The notes beneath the pieces are model-generated. The model searched no databases and was not told the DNA's origin. It saw nothing but the letters and a program-made list of their open reading frames with translations. This document shows positions 34,349-42,375 of a stretch of DNA of 64,000 bases, in pieces. Source of the DNA: Sphingomonadaceae bacterium (GTDB lineage Bacteria > Pseudomonadota > Alphaproteobacteria > Sphingomonadales > Sphingomonadaceae). Position 1 is the first letter of the stretch, and every line of letters starts with the position of its first letter. The translations under genes were made by a program, and so were the position numbers. The stretch is from NCBI GenBank assembly GCA_947477745.1, contig CANJUF010000009.1, forward strand, positions 20,251 to 84,250, read 5' to 3'.

Positions 34349-36418
34349 CTACGATATCGCGGCTGCGACCGGTTCGACTGCGACCGGGATCGCGGTCATC
34401 TGCGGCTGCCCGGTCTCGGGATCGATGCGCATGGCGCTGGTCAGGTGGCCGGTGTTCGCCTCGTGCCAGCCATGCGGCAGCGAAACCACGCCGGGCCTGA
34501 GGCGCTCGTCGAAAGCGGCGCGAGCCTCCAGCGCGCCGTTCGCGCTGCGAAGGCTTACGGCCTGGCCCGGAGCAATGCCCAGGCGCTGCGCGTCCACGGC
34601 CGTGATGCGCAGGTTCGGCGCTTCGCCGTCACGCGGTCGGCGGGCGTTTTCCATCGTGTTGACCCGTCTGATCTGCCGGCCCGAGGTGAGCAGCAGCGGA
34701 TAGCCGGGCGCCGTGCCGGAGAAACTGGCGAGCAGTTCCGACAGGCGCCGCAGCAGCACCTCTGGCGCGATCCGCCACTTGCCATCGGGAACCGCTTTCT
34801 CCAGCGCCCACGGCACCTTGCGGTCGTAAGCGATGCCATATGGGATCGCGGCGCGTAGCTGCTCGATCGAATGGCGCGCGCGGCCCATCCAGTTTTCGAG
34901 AACATCCTCGTCGCTCAGGCCGTCGGGATCGAGCCCGCCGGTTACCATTTGCTGCGCGCCCAGACGCTTTGCCATCTGCGCGAACAGATGAACCGAAGAG
35001 CGGCGCTCGAAGGGTGCCTCGACCACCGGGCGCAAAAGCTGCGGATAGGCGGGACCGATCACTTCGTTGACGGTCCACAAGTCGACGCGCTCGAGCTGGT
35101 TGGTGAGCGGAAAGACATGGTTCGCCATCTCGGTGAGCGGAGTCGGGATGATATCGCCCACGGCGAACACTTCGAGCGTGCCAAGCGCGCGCTTGAGCCG
35201 GTCCGGATCGGGCACCGCGGTCAGCGGACTCGCGCCGACCAGCAGCAGGCCTCGCAAGGGGCCGTGCTCGATCTCGTCGGCCATCAGCGATTCGGGAATG
35301 TCGCCGCCGATGCGCTTCATCTCGGGGCGCGAGCCGGGGCGCGGATAGTCGTGTCCGTCCTCGGGCGCGGGCGACCACTCCTCGCGCGTCTCGAACATGT
35401 CGAACCAGCCCGGGTCGAACCACATGCCGCCCGGCTTCTCGAGCGAATCTGTGAGCACCAGCAGCGCCCAGCGCAGCAGTTCGGTAACCAGCGCGTGCGG
35501 GCCGAAGGTGATGCCCGATCCGGTGGGAAAGGCGATCCGACCGGCCTTGGCGATATCCTGCCACAAGGCTTGCAGTTCGCTGGCGGGGACGCCCGCCGCC
35601 TGTGCGACTGCATCGAGTTCGAACCCCGCAAGCGCGCCGCGCAGGGCGGCAAGGTCATGCGGGCGGGTGACGGTGTGGACGCTGCTATCGGGCGCAAGGG
35701 CATCGAGCGCCTGGCGCACGAGCCACGCCAGCACCAGCGTATCGGTGCCCGGCAGCAGCGCGAGGTGATGATCGGACAAGTCGGCGGTGCGGGTGCGCAC
35801 CGGGTCCAGGGTCCAGATTGTGCCGCCCCGCGCGCGAAACGCGGCGAAAGTGCGCGGACCATCGGTAAAGCCGCCGGTGCCGACATAGCCGTGGCTGACC
35901 ATCGGGTTCGACCCGCAGATCACCAGCAGCCGCACCTGCTCGTCTTCGGGAACCCATTTGGGGAACATCTCGATGCCGTATCCGGTCACCAGTTCGGCCG
36001 CCTTGACGGCCGGCGCGATGTCGACGGTCATCGGCGTGTAGAACTGCTCGGTGCCCAGGCCGAGGCGCAGCCGTCCTGCCGCCTGCATGCCCAGCGAATC
36101 GCAGCCGCTGCCGACGCAGATGCCGACCGAATGCGGGCCATGCTCGGCAATCAGCGCCGCGAACTTCGCGCCGAGATCGTCGAGCGCCTGCTGCCAGCCG
36201 GCTTGCTGGCCATTTATCATGGGATGATTGAGCCGGTCGGGACGGTTCACGGTCCAGGGCAGCGCGGCGCCTTTTGGGCACATGTAGCCCCGTGAGCGGG
36301 GATGATCAGGGTCAGGCCGCACGCCGGTGACGCGCCTGCCCTGCTCGACATCGACGATAACGCCGCATCCCGCCCAGCACGACCTGCAGACGGTTTTCAC
36401 TTGCGCTGTGTCGCTCAT
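34349..36418 (-). CDS. molybdopterin oxidoreductase with 4Fe-4S cluster
   Basis: 689 aa, bis-MGD (DMSO reductase-type) family. Cys11, Cys14, Cys18 and Cys47 (CRSCWAGC...YMC) form the N-terminal 4Fe-4S site. LLVICGSNPMVSHG and TLDPVRTRTADLSDHHLALLPGTDTLV are cofactor-binding segments, and the C-terminal domain contains NTMENARRPRDGEAPNLRI and LPHGWHEANTG. The Mo-binding Cys or SeCys of formate dehydrogenases is not obvious; the equivalent place appears to be the YTPMTVDIAP segment. No Tat signal is seen, so it is cytosolic. Substrate unknown; a dehydrogenase or hydroxylase role in the catabolic island is possible. It is 66 bases upstream of the ferredoxin gene. Confidence 0.85.
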   Translation of the reverse strand: MSDTAQVKTVCRSCWAGCGVIVDVEQGRRVTGVRPDPDHPRSRGYMCPKGAALPWTVNRPDRLNHPMINGQQAGWQQALDDLGAKFAALIAEHGPHSVGICVGSGCDSLGMQAAGRLRLGLGTEQFYTPMTVDIAPAVKAAELVTGYGIEMFPKWVPEDEQVRLLVICGSNPMVSHGYVGTGGFTDGPRTFAAFRARGGTIWTLDPVRTRTADLSDHHLALLPGTDTLVLAWLVRQALDALAPDSSVHTVTRPHDLAALRGALAGFELDAVAQAAGVPASELQALWQDIAKAGRIAFPTGSGITFGPHALVTELLRWALLVLTDSLEKPGGMWFDPGWFDMFETREEWSPAPEDGHDYPRPGSRPEMKRIGGDIPESLMADEIEHGPLRGLLLVGASPLTAVPDPDRLKRALGTLEVFAVGDIIPTPLTEMANHVFPLTNQLERVDLWTVNEVIGPAYPQLLRPVVEAPFERRSSVHLFAQMAKRLGAQQMVTGGLDPDGLSDEDVLENWMGRARHSIEQLRAAIPYGIAYDRKVPWALEKAVPDGKWRIAPEVLLRRLSELLASFSGTAPGYPLLLTSGRQIRRVNTMENARRPRDGEAPNLRITAVDAQRLGIAPGQAVSLRSANGALEARAAFDERLRPGVVSLPHGWHEANTGHLTSAMRIDPETGQPQMTAIPVAVEPVAAAIS

Positions 36419-36500
36419 CGCCGCTTCCCTTCGCTCTCCGAGCAAAGACTAGGCGCGGCGCGGCACGCTGTCCACGCGCCGTTGTCGCACGGATCCGGGC

Positions 36501-36662
36501 CTAGCCGCGACCGGAGGCGCTGCCGAGCCGGTGATAAAGCGCCGAATATTTCGACGAGACCGGATCGTCCGAGTGATTTTCGATGTAGTAGCGCACGGCC
36601 TCCTGGAGGAGCTTGAAATCCTCATTGGAAAGGACGGCGCGTGAGGGGCTTGGTTCGCTCAT
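36501..36662 (-). CDS. 53-residue conserved small protein, copy 1
   Basis: Translates as MSEPSPSRAVLSNEDFKLLQ and on to ALYHRLGSASGRG, ending in TAG. It shares length (53 aa) and the core NEDFKLLQEAVRYYIENH...SKYSALYHRLG with the next gene upstream. No known domain is recognised; it looks like a short helical protein. It lies in the run aceA, copy 2, copy 1 on one strand. The conservation between the two copies and intact frames argue that both are real genes. Confidence 0.7.
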   Translation of the reverse strand: MSEPSPSRAVLSNEDFKLLQEAVRYYIENHSDDPVSSKYSALYHRLGSASGRG

Positions 36663-36731
36663 CTTGGTTCTCCAGCATGATCCCTGTCGCCCGCCGCCGT
36701 GGGGGACAGCGGCGGGCGTGGGGTTACCGGA

Positions 36732-36893
36732 TCAGGGCGTGCCTGCGGCGCGTCCCAGCCGGTGATAGAGATTGGCGTACTTCGAGGTCAGTTCGCTCTC
36801 GTCATTGGTCTGGATCCAATGCCTTACCGCTTCTTTCAGCAGCTTGAAATCCTCGTCTGAGAACACCGAATAGGAACGGGTCGGGGTAGACAT
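36732..36893 (-). CDS. 53-residue conserved small protein, copy 2
   Basis: Reads MSTPTRSYSVFSDEDFKLLK, then EAVRHWIQTN, ending SKYANLYHRLGRAAGTP and TGA. It is a paralogue of the previous gene with the same length and the shared pattern DEDFKLLKEAVRxxIxxN...SKYxxLYHRLGxAxG. It lies 31 bases after the isocitrate lyase stop and could be co-transcribed with it. Function unknown; size and shared helices suggest a small binding or regulatory protein. Confidence 0.7.
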   Translation of the reverse strand: MSTPTRSYSVFSDEDFKLLKEAVRHWIQTNDESELTSKYANLYHRLGRAAGTP

Positions 36894-36924
36894 GGCTTGG
36901 CTCCGTGCAGATCAGTTCGTGACC

Positions 36925-38520
36925 TCAGGCCGCGAACTGGTTCATGGTGTTATGCTCGCCGCCCGCCTTGAGAGCGGCTTCGCCGGCGAAGTATTCCTTG
37001 TGGTCGTCGCCGATGTCCGATCCAGCCATGTTCTGGTGCTTGACGCAAGCGATTCCCTGCCGGATTTCGGCGCGCTGCACCGTGGCGACATAGCCGAGCA
37101 TGCCCAGATCGCCGAAGTACTGGCGCGCCAGATCGTCGGTCGAGAGCGCCGCGGTGTGATAGGTGGGCAGGGTGATGAGGTGGTGGAAGATGCCCGCCTC
37201 ACGCGCCGAATCGCTCTGGAAGGTGCGGATGCGCTCATCCGCCTCGATCGCGAGGTCGGTATCGTCGTAGTCGATGCTCATCAGCCTGGCGCGGTCATAA
37301 CCGAACACGTCGCGGCCTTCGGCTTCCCAGGCATCGTAAACCTGCTGGCGGAAATTGAGCGTCCAGTTGAAACTAGGCGAATTATTGTAGACCAGCTTGG
37401 CGTTGGGGATCACCTCGCGGATGCGGCTGACCATGCCGCCGATCTGGGCGATGTGCGGCTTTTCGGTCTCGATCCAGAGCAGGTCGGCGCCGTGCTGGAG
37501 CGAGGCGATGCAATCCATGACGCAGCGATCCTCGCCGGTACCGGGGCGGAACTGATAGAGGTTGCTGGGCAGACGCTTGGGCCGCATCAGCTTGCCGTCG
37601 CGGGCGATGAGAACGTCGCCGTGCGCCAGATTCGACTGATCGACTTCCTCGCAATCGAGGAACGAATTGTACTGATCGGCAAGGTCGCCCGGCTCGCGCG
37701 TGAAGGCGATCTGCTTGGTGAGGCCTGCGCCCAGCGAATCGGTGCGCGCGACGATCACGCCGTCGTCGATGCCCAGTTCCATAAAGGCGTAGCGAACGGC
37801 CCGGATCTTGGCGAGGAAGTCCTCGTGCGGGACGGTGACCTTGCCGTCCTGGTGGCCGCACTGCTTCTCGTCGGAAACCTGGTTTTCGATCTGGATGCAG
37901 CAGGCGCCCGCCTCGATGAACTTCTTGGCGAGCAGGTAAGTCGCCTCGGCATTGCCGAAGCCCGCATCGATGTCGGCGATGATCGGGACGACGTGCGTGT
38001 CGTAATTGTCGATGGCGTGCTCGATGCGCTTGACCTCGACTTCGTCACCGGCGGCGCGGGCCTTGTCGAGATCGCGGAACAGCAGGCTTAGCTCGCGCGC
38101 GTCGGCCTGGCGCAGGAAGGTGTAAAGCTCCTCGACCAGCGCGGGAACCGAGGTCTTTTCGTGCATCGACTGATCGGGCAGGGGGCCGAATTCGCTGCGC
38201 AGCGCCGCGACCATCCAGCCCGAAAGGTAGAGGTAGCGCCCCTTGGTGGTGCCGAAGTGCTTCTTGATCGAGATCAGCTTTTGCTGGCCGATGAAGCCGT
38301 GCCAGCAGCCGAGCGACTGGGTGTAGTTCGCCGGGTCGGCATCGTAGGCTTCCATGTCGGCGCGCATGATCTTGGCGGTGTAGCGCGCAATGTCGAGACC
38401 GGTCTGGAAGCGGTTCTGCAGACGCATGCGGGCGACGTATTGCGCGTCGATCCCGTCCCAGGTGGCGGTGTTGGCCGAAATGGTGCGGTCGGCTTCGGCG
38501 ATGGTCTGCTGATATGTCAC
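36925..38520 (-). CDS. aceA: isocitrate lyase
   Basis: 531 aa. Splits isocitrate to glyoxylate and succinate in the glyoxylate bypass, needed when acetyl-CoA is the carbon source. Active-site signature EKQCGHQDGKV (the KxCGH loop), IADIDAGFGNAEATYLLAKKFIEAGA and the C-terminal MAGSDIGDDHKEYFAGE are present. It is the longer class of isocitrate lyase common in alphaproteobacteria. Start chosen is GTG (MTYQQTIAEAD) with GGGGACA upstream, since residues before it show no similarity. It is divergent from the ScfR-type regulator, and a TGTCA-type palindrome lies between. Confidence 0.96.
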   Translation of the reverse strand: MTYQQTIAEADRTISANTATWDGIDAQYVARMRLQNRFQTGLDIARYTAKIMRADMEAYDADPANYTQSLGCWHGFIGQQKLISIKKHFGTTKGRYLYLSGWMVAALRSEFGPLPDQSMHEKTSVPALVEELYTFLRQADARELSLLFRDLDKARAAGDEVEVKRIEHAIDNYDTHVVPIIADIDAGFGNAEATYLLAKKFIEAGACCIQIENQVSDEKQCGHQDGKVTVPHEDFLAKIRAVRYAFMELGIDDGVIVARTDSLGAGLTKQIAFTREPGDLADQYNSFLDCEEVDQSNLAHGDVLIARDGKLMRPKRLPSNLYQFRPGTGEDRCVMDCIASLQHGADLLWIETEKPHIAQIGGMVSRIREVIPNAKLVYNNSPSFNWTLNFRQQVYDAWEAEGRDVFGYDRARLMSIDYDDTDLAIEADERIRTFQSDSAREAGIFHHLITLPTYHTAALSTDDLARQYFGDLGMLGYVATVQRAEIRQGIACVKHQNMAGSDIGDDHKEYFAGEAALKAGGEHNTMNQFAA

Positions 38521-38604
38521 GTGCAATGTCCCCGATGTGAGGTTGGATAATGTTCGCGAGATACCTGTCCATGCTGCATTGCGGAACGGCTGGCGGAGTC
38601 GTGT

Positions 38605-38650
38605 TGTCAAACATGACAGATATTCCTTGTCATAATGTAATGATTTGACA
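38605..38650. promoter_or_regulatory. TGTCA inverted repeats between aceA and its regulator
   Basis: TGTCA-AACA-TGACA (38605-38618) is a perfect 5-bp inverted repeat, followed by TTGTCA (38627-38632) and TTGACA (38645-38650), which repeat the same half-site in both directions. They fill the AT-rich part of the divergent gap. Likely the binding region of the adjacent ScfR/RamB-like protein. TTGACA on either strand could also be a -35 box, but a good -10 partner is not evident. Confidence 0.5.
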
Positions 38651-38663
38651 TAGACGGTTGGTC

Positions 38664-40052
38664 ATGGCCGAAACCAAACCCCTGTTCATTGGGCCGCGCC
38701 TGCGCCGCCTGCGCCGCGAACTTGGCATCACCCAGCAGGCCATGGCGGACGACCTCGCCATTTCGCCAAGTTATGTCGCCTTGCTCGAACGCAATCAGCG
38801 GCCGCTTACCGCCGATATGCTGCTGCGGCTGGCGCGGACTTACGGGCTCGATATCACGCAGCTCGCAAGCGAAGACGGCGAGGCTTATGCCCGCCGCATC
38901 GTCGAAGTGCTGCGCGATCCGATCTTCGCCGACATCGATCTGCCCGCGCTTGAAGTCGCCGATCTGGCCACCAATTTTCCCGGCGTGTCCGAGGCCCTGC
39001 TTCGCCTCCACGGCGCTTTCACCCGCGAACAGGAGGCGCTTGCCCGCCAGCGGGTAAGCGGGGCCGGCGGCGAACAAGGCGACCAGATCGATGCTGCGCG
39101 CATGTTCCTGGCCGGGCAGCGCAACCATTTTCCGGATATCGACAGCCGCGCCGAAGCGCTCTCAGCCGAAATCGCGCGCGAAGGAGGCCTGCGCCTCTGG
39201 CTCGGCAAGCAGGGGGTGCGGGTGCGCTTCCTGCCGCCGGAGGTGATGCTCGGCTCGCTGCGCCGTTTCGACCGGCACAACCAGCAGCTCCTGCTGGCAG
39301 ACACACTCGACGGTGCCAGCCGCGATTACCAGATGGCGGTCCATGTCGCGCACACTGCCTTGCGCAGCGAGATTTCGCGGATCGTGCGCGGGCAGGAGTT
39401 TGGCGACACCACCACCGAGGCGCTGGTCCGCCGCGCGCTTGCGGCTTACGGTGCCGCAGCCCTGCTTATGCCTTACGGTGAGTTCGCGCGCGCGGCCCTG
39501 GCGCGACGCTATGACATCGAGGCGCTCGCGCGCCAGTTCGGCGCCAGCTTCGAGCAGGTGGCGCACCGGCTGACGACGCTGCAGCGGCCGGGCGAGGCGC
39601 GCGTGCCGTTCTTTTTCATCCGGGTCGACGAGGCGGGCAACGTTTCCAAGCGGCTTGACGGCGCGGGCTTTCCGTTTGCTGCGCATGGCGGCGGCTGCCC
39701 GCTGTGGTCGGTCCATTCGGTGTTTCGCAGGCCCGGAGAGATCGTCACCCAGGGGATGGAATTGCCCGACGGGCAGCGCTTCTTCTCGATCGCGCGCACA
39801 GTGGTGGCAGGCGGAGGCCATCACGGCGCGCCGAGAGTGATGCGGGCGATCGCGCTGGCCTGCGCTGCCGAACACGCTGGCGAGCTGGTCTATGCGGAAG
39901 GCGGGGATCAGACCGCCACGCCGATCGGCGTCACCTGCCGGCTGTGCAACCGCGCCGAGTGCCCGGCGCGCGCGCTGCCGCCGATCGGGCGCGACGTATT
40001 GCCCGACGACTATCGCCGCAGCCTTGCGCCGTTTGAATTTGCGGAAAGCTGA
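38664..40052 (+). CDS. short-chain fatty acyl-responsive regulator (ScfR/RamB/PrpR-like XRE family)
   Basis: 462 aa. N-terminal XRE helix-turn-helix at about residues 6-65 (RLRRLRRELGITQQAMADDLAISPSYVALLERNQRPLT), a middle ImmA/IrrE-like domain, and a C-terminal ScfR domain with Cys motifs CPLWSVHSVF and CRLCNRAECPARALPPIGRD. Homologues (RamB, MclR, PrpR) control glyoxylate-bypass and propionate genes in response to acyl-CoA. Divergent from aceA with inverted repeats between, so it most likely regulates aceA and itself. Confidence 0.92.
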   Translation: MAETKPLFIGPRLRRLRRELGITQQAMADDLAISPSYVALLERNQRPLTADMLLRLARTYGLDITQLASEDGEAYARRIVEVLRDPIFADIDLPALEVADLATNFPGVSEALLRLHGAFTREQEALARQRVSGAGGEQGDQIDAARMFLAGQRNHFPDIDSRAEALSAEIAREGGLRLWLGKQGVRVRFLPPEVMLGSLRRFDRHNQQLLLADTLDGASRDYQMAVHVAHTALRSEISRIVRGQEFGDTTTEALVRRALAAYGAAALLMPYGEFARAALARRYDIEALARQFGASFEQVAHRLTTLQRPGEARVPFFFIRVDEAGNVSKRLDGAGFPFAAHGGGCPLWSVHSVFRRPGEIVTQGMELPDGQRFFSIARTVVAGGGHHGAPRVMRAIALACAAEHAGELVYAEGGDQTATPIGVTCRLCNRAECPARALPPIGRDVLPDDYRRSLAPFEFAES

Positions 40053-40078
40053 CAGGCTGGCTCCGGTTCAAAGTGTTT

Positions 40079-40148
40079 CGTCACCCCGGCGAAGGCCGGG
40101 GTCCAGATGCTGTGACGTGACTGGATTCCGGCCTCTGCCGGAATGACG
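40079..40148. repeat. palindromic intergenic repeat RE1, copy 2
   Basis: Two hairpins, CGTCACCCCGG...CCGGGGTCCAG then CTGGATTCCGG...CCGGAATGACG. Same orientation as 43933-44005 and opposite to 2757-2831. It follows the ScfR-type regulator gene and precedes the IclR regulator promoter, so it may mark the 3' end of the upstream transcript. Confidence 0.85.
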
Positions 40149-40229
40149 AGGGTTCAGGAATTGCAGATTCGGGTACCGCTTTGACGGGCATCTCTTGACG
40201 CATTGTCGCACGCGCCTTAGGCACCGCAA

Positions 40230-40243
40230 TTCGAAATAGCGAA
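40230..40243. promoter_or_regulatory. putative IclR operator, site C
   Basis: TTCGAAATAGCGAA, ending 9 bases before the IclR start codon, where binding would block its own translation or transcription start. It is one of five near-identical sites in region 40.2-48.1 kb. Confidence 0.6.
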
Positions 40244-40252
40244 AAGTCGGAC

Positions 40253-41110
40253 ATGTCGAGATCCTCTCCGGGCGTAAAGCGCGTCGCGGCCATCCTGAAC
40301 TTCATTGCCGACCACCCCGGCCAGGCCTTCGCGCTGACCGATCTCGTGCGCGCATTGAAGCTCAGCCGCGCGACGTGCCATGCGCTGCTCACCGGCCTCG
40401 TCGATGTTGGCTATCTCTATCGCACCAGCGACAAGACCTATGTGCTCGGCCCGGCGCTGGCGGCGATCGGCCGCACCGCGGCGCAACACTTTTCGCCGCT
40501 TCAGGTTGCCCAGCCCGAAATGCGCAAGCTCGCCGACGAGTTCAACGTGCTGTGCGGCGCCTATTTCCTCGACGATGCGGTGGTTCACCTGCGCGACCGG
40601 GCCGCCTCGGCCAGCCATGTCGGCTATCCGGTCCCGCTCGGCGCACGCTTCAAGCTGCACGAGGCGCTCGCCCCGGTGTTCTTCGCCGATGCAGAAAAGG
40701 GCTTCGACAACTGGCTGCGCACGACCGACTTCGAGCCTGACGAAGCCCAGAAGGAACTGTTCCGCGAGGCAGCCGCTGCGGTTCGGCGCGACGGTTATAT
40801 CGTCATCGAGCGCAAGCCGGGCTTCTCGATGGACGATGCCACCTACGATGCAGATGACGCGACGTCGACCGCGCAACTGCCAATCAGAATTATCACCCGG
40901 GTGACCGATGATCGCCCCTATTCGATCGCGGCGATCATGGCTCCGGTCCACGATGAAAAGGGCCGGGTGAGCTTTGCCCTGGGCATAACCGGCTTCTATT
41001 CGACCATGTCGGCTGAGCGCGTGATCCATGCAGGCGGGCGGCTGCGCGATGCCTGCGCGCGCGTTTCCGATTTCATTGCGGGCAGGGGCGAGCAGGCGCG
41101 CGCGGCTTGA
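40253..41110 (+). CDS. IclR-family transcriptional regulator
   Basis: 285 aa. The N-terminal winged helix (residues 8-70, VKRVAAILNFIADHPGQAFALTDLVRALKLSRATCHALLTGLVDVGYLYR) is followed by the IclR effector domain with FNVLCGAYFLDDAVVHL, a YPVPLGARFKLHEALAPVF segment, and a C-terminal IAAIMAPVHDEKGRVSFALGITGF. It should bind a small aromatic or aliphatic acid or CoA ester. The shared 14-base site before itself, the two phosphotransferases, an amidohydrolase and a CoA-transferase points to it as the regulator of this whole block. Confidence 0.92.
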   Translation: MSRSSPGVKRVAAILNFIADHPGQAFALTDLVRALKLSRATCHALLTGLVDVGYLYRTSDKTYVLGPALAAIGRTAAQHFSPLQVAQPEMRKLADEFNVLCGAYFLDDAVVHLRDRAASASHVGYPVPLGARFKLHEALAPVFFADAEKGFDNWLRTTDFEPDEAQKELFREAAAAVRRDGYIVIERKPGFSMDDATYDADDATSTAQLPIRIITRVTDDRPYSIAAIMAPVHDEKGRVSFALGITGFYSTMSAERVIHAGGRLRDACARVSDFIAGRGEQARAA

Positions 41111-41153
41111 CCTCTTACTGCGCCATCATTACCATCGCGATTTCGAAAATTTA

Positions 41154-41167
41154 TTCACTATTGTGAA
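41154..41167. promoter_or_regulatory. putative IclR operator, site D
   Basis: TTCAC-TATT-GTGAA, the most symmetric member of the set (perfect arms, extending to ATTCAC/GTGAAT), 38 bases before the phosphotransferase start. It matches the other sites at 11 of 14 bases when those are read on the opposite strand. Confidence 0.55.
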
Positions 41168-41205
41168 TTTGTGCTGGCGGACAGCTGGCCGACCGGGAGC
41201 AGGCA

Positions 41206-42261
41206 ATGTCTGACGTAATCGTTGCGCCTTCGACGCGCGACCTCGATGACCTGAGCAAGGATCTTGCCGACTGGATGCAGGCGCAAATGCCGCAGGCTCG
41301 CGAGATAACCATCGACAATCTCGAATATCCGCGCGGGGCGGGCCAGTCGCACGAGACGATCCTGTTCGATGCGCACTGGAAAGACGGCGGCGAGCGCATC
41401 GACCAGGGCTTCGTCGTGCGCTTCAAGCCGATCAGCTTCATCATGTTTCCCGACGACCTGTGGGACCAGCAGATCGAGGTGATGCGGGTGTTCCACGAAG
41501 ACGGCCGGATTCCGGTCGCCAAGGTGTGGTGGAAGGAAGACGACGAATCCATCCTCGGCGGCAAGTTCTATGTGATGGAGAAGAAGAAGGGCCGCGTCAC
41601 GGTCAGCGTGCCGCCCTATTCGATGTCGGGCTGGTTTGCCGAATCGACGCCGGAGCAGCGCCACAGGGCCTGGCGGCAAGGTGTCGAGGCGATGGCGCGG
41701 CTGCACACCATGCCGGTCGAAAGGCTCGGGTTCCTCAAGTTCGACTGGCCGGGTGCCGAGCAGGGCTTGCCGCAGGAATGGGAAAAGTGGTCCCGTTATG
41801 TCGACTGGGTCAATGCCGACGGCGAAATCCCCATTCTCAAGGAAGCGCTTGCCCAGCTCGAAGCGACCAAGCCAGGCCACACCGCGCCCGGACTGGTGTG
41901 GGGCGATTGCCGCATCGGCAACATGATGTTCGATGCCAACTACGATCTGATCGCGGTGATGGACTGGGAGCAGGCGACACTCGGCGGCAGCCTCAACGAT
42001 CTGGCCTGGTGGATCACGCTTGGCGAACAGATGCACGGCGCCTCGGGCTTCCTAGGCAAGCACCTCGAAGGCATGGGAACCCGGCAGGACACCATCGACT
42101 TGTGGCAGGGCATCACCGGCCAGTCGGTAGACGGGCTTGAGTGGTACGAGGACTTCATGGTGCTCAAGACCTGTCTGATGTCGATCCGCATGGGACGCCT
42201 GCGCGGGCAGGGACCGCTGATCGATCCGGAAACCATCCGCAAGCGGCTCCGGATGGGTTGA
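41206..42261 (+). CDS. kinase-fold phosphotransferase (APH family), possible hydroxyacyl-CoA kinase
   Basis: 351 aa. The aminoglycoside-phosphotransferase-like fold shows the catalytic loop LVWGDCRIGNMMFD (Asp and Asn; the usual HGD is WGD) and the metal-binding DWEQATLGGSLNDLAWW. No resistance context is present. Members in catabolic clusters include LvaA of levulinate breakdown and the kinase domain of ACAD10/ACAD11, which phosphorylate 4-hydroxyacyl-CoA before elimination. That would fit here beside a P450 and a CoA ligase, but it is inference. Followed by an adenylate-forming ligase. Confidence 0.8.
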   Translation: MSDVIVAPSTRDLDDLSKDLADWMQAQMPQAREITIDNLEYPRGAGQSHETILFDAHWKDGGERIDQGFVVRFKPISFIMFPDDLWDQQIEVMRVFHEDGRIPVAKVWWKEDDESILGGKFYVMEKKKGRVTVSVPPYSMSGWFAESTPEQRHRAWRQGVEAMARLHTMPVERLGFLKFDWPGAEQGLPQEWEKWSRYVDWVNADGEIPILKEALAQLEATKPGHTAPGLVWGDCRIGNMMFDANYDLIAVMDWEQATLGGSLNDLAWWITLGEQMHGASGFLGKHLEGMGTRQDTIDLWQGITGQSVDGLEWYEDFMVLKTCLMSIRMGRLRGQGPLIDPETIRKRLRMG

Positions 42262-42273
42262 GCGCCGCGGCGC

Positions 42274-42300
42274 GCACAATTGCGGGCGCAATGATTGTGC
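42274..42300. promoter_or_regulatory. inverted repeat upstream of CoA ligase
   Basis: GCACAAT (42274-42280) and ATTGTGC (42294-42300) are perfect arms, with a second nested pair ATTGC/GCAAT inside and another TTGTGCAATT just after. It lies between the phosphotransferase stop and the ligase start. Could be an mRNA hairpin or operator; no matching site was noticed elsewhere. Confidence 0.35.
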
Positions 42301-42375
42301 TCTTGTGCAATTCCCCTTAATCCGGGCACAGCAGGCGCGGTAAACGCGCGGCGAGTGCACGGGAGAGAGAATAAC

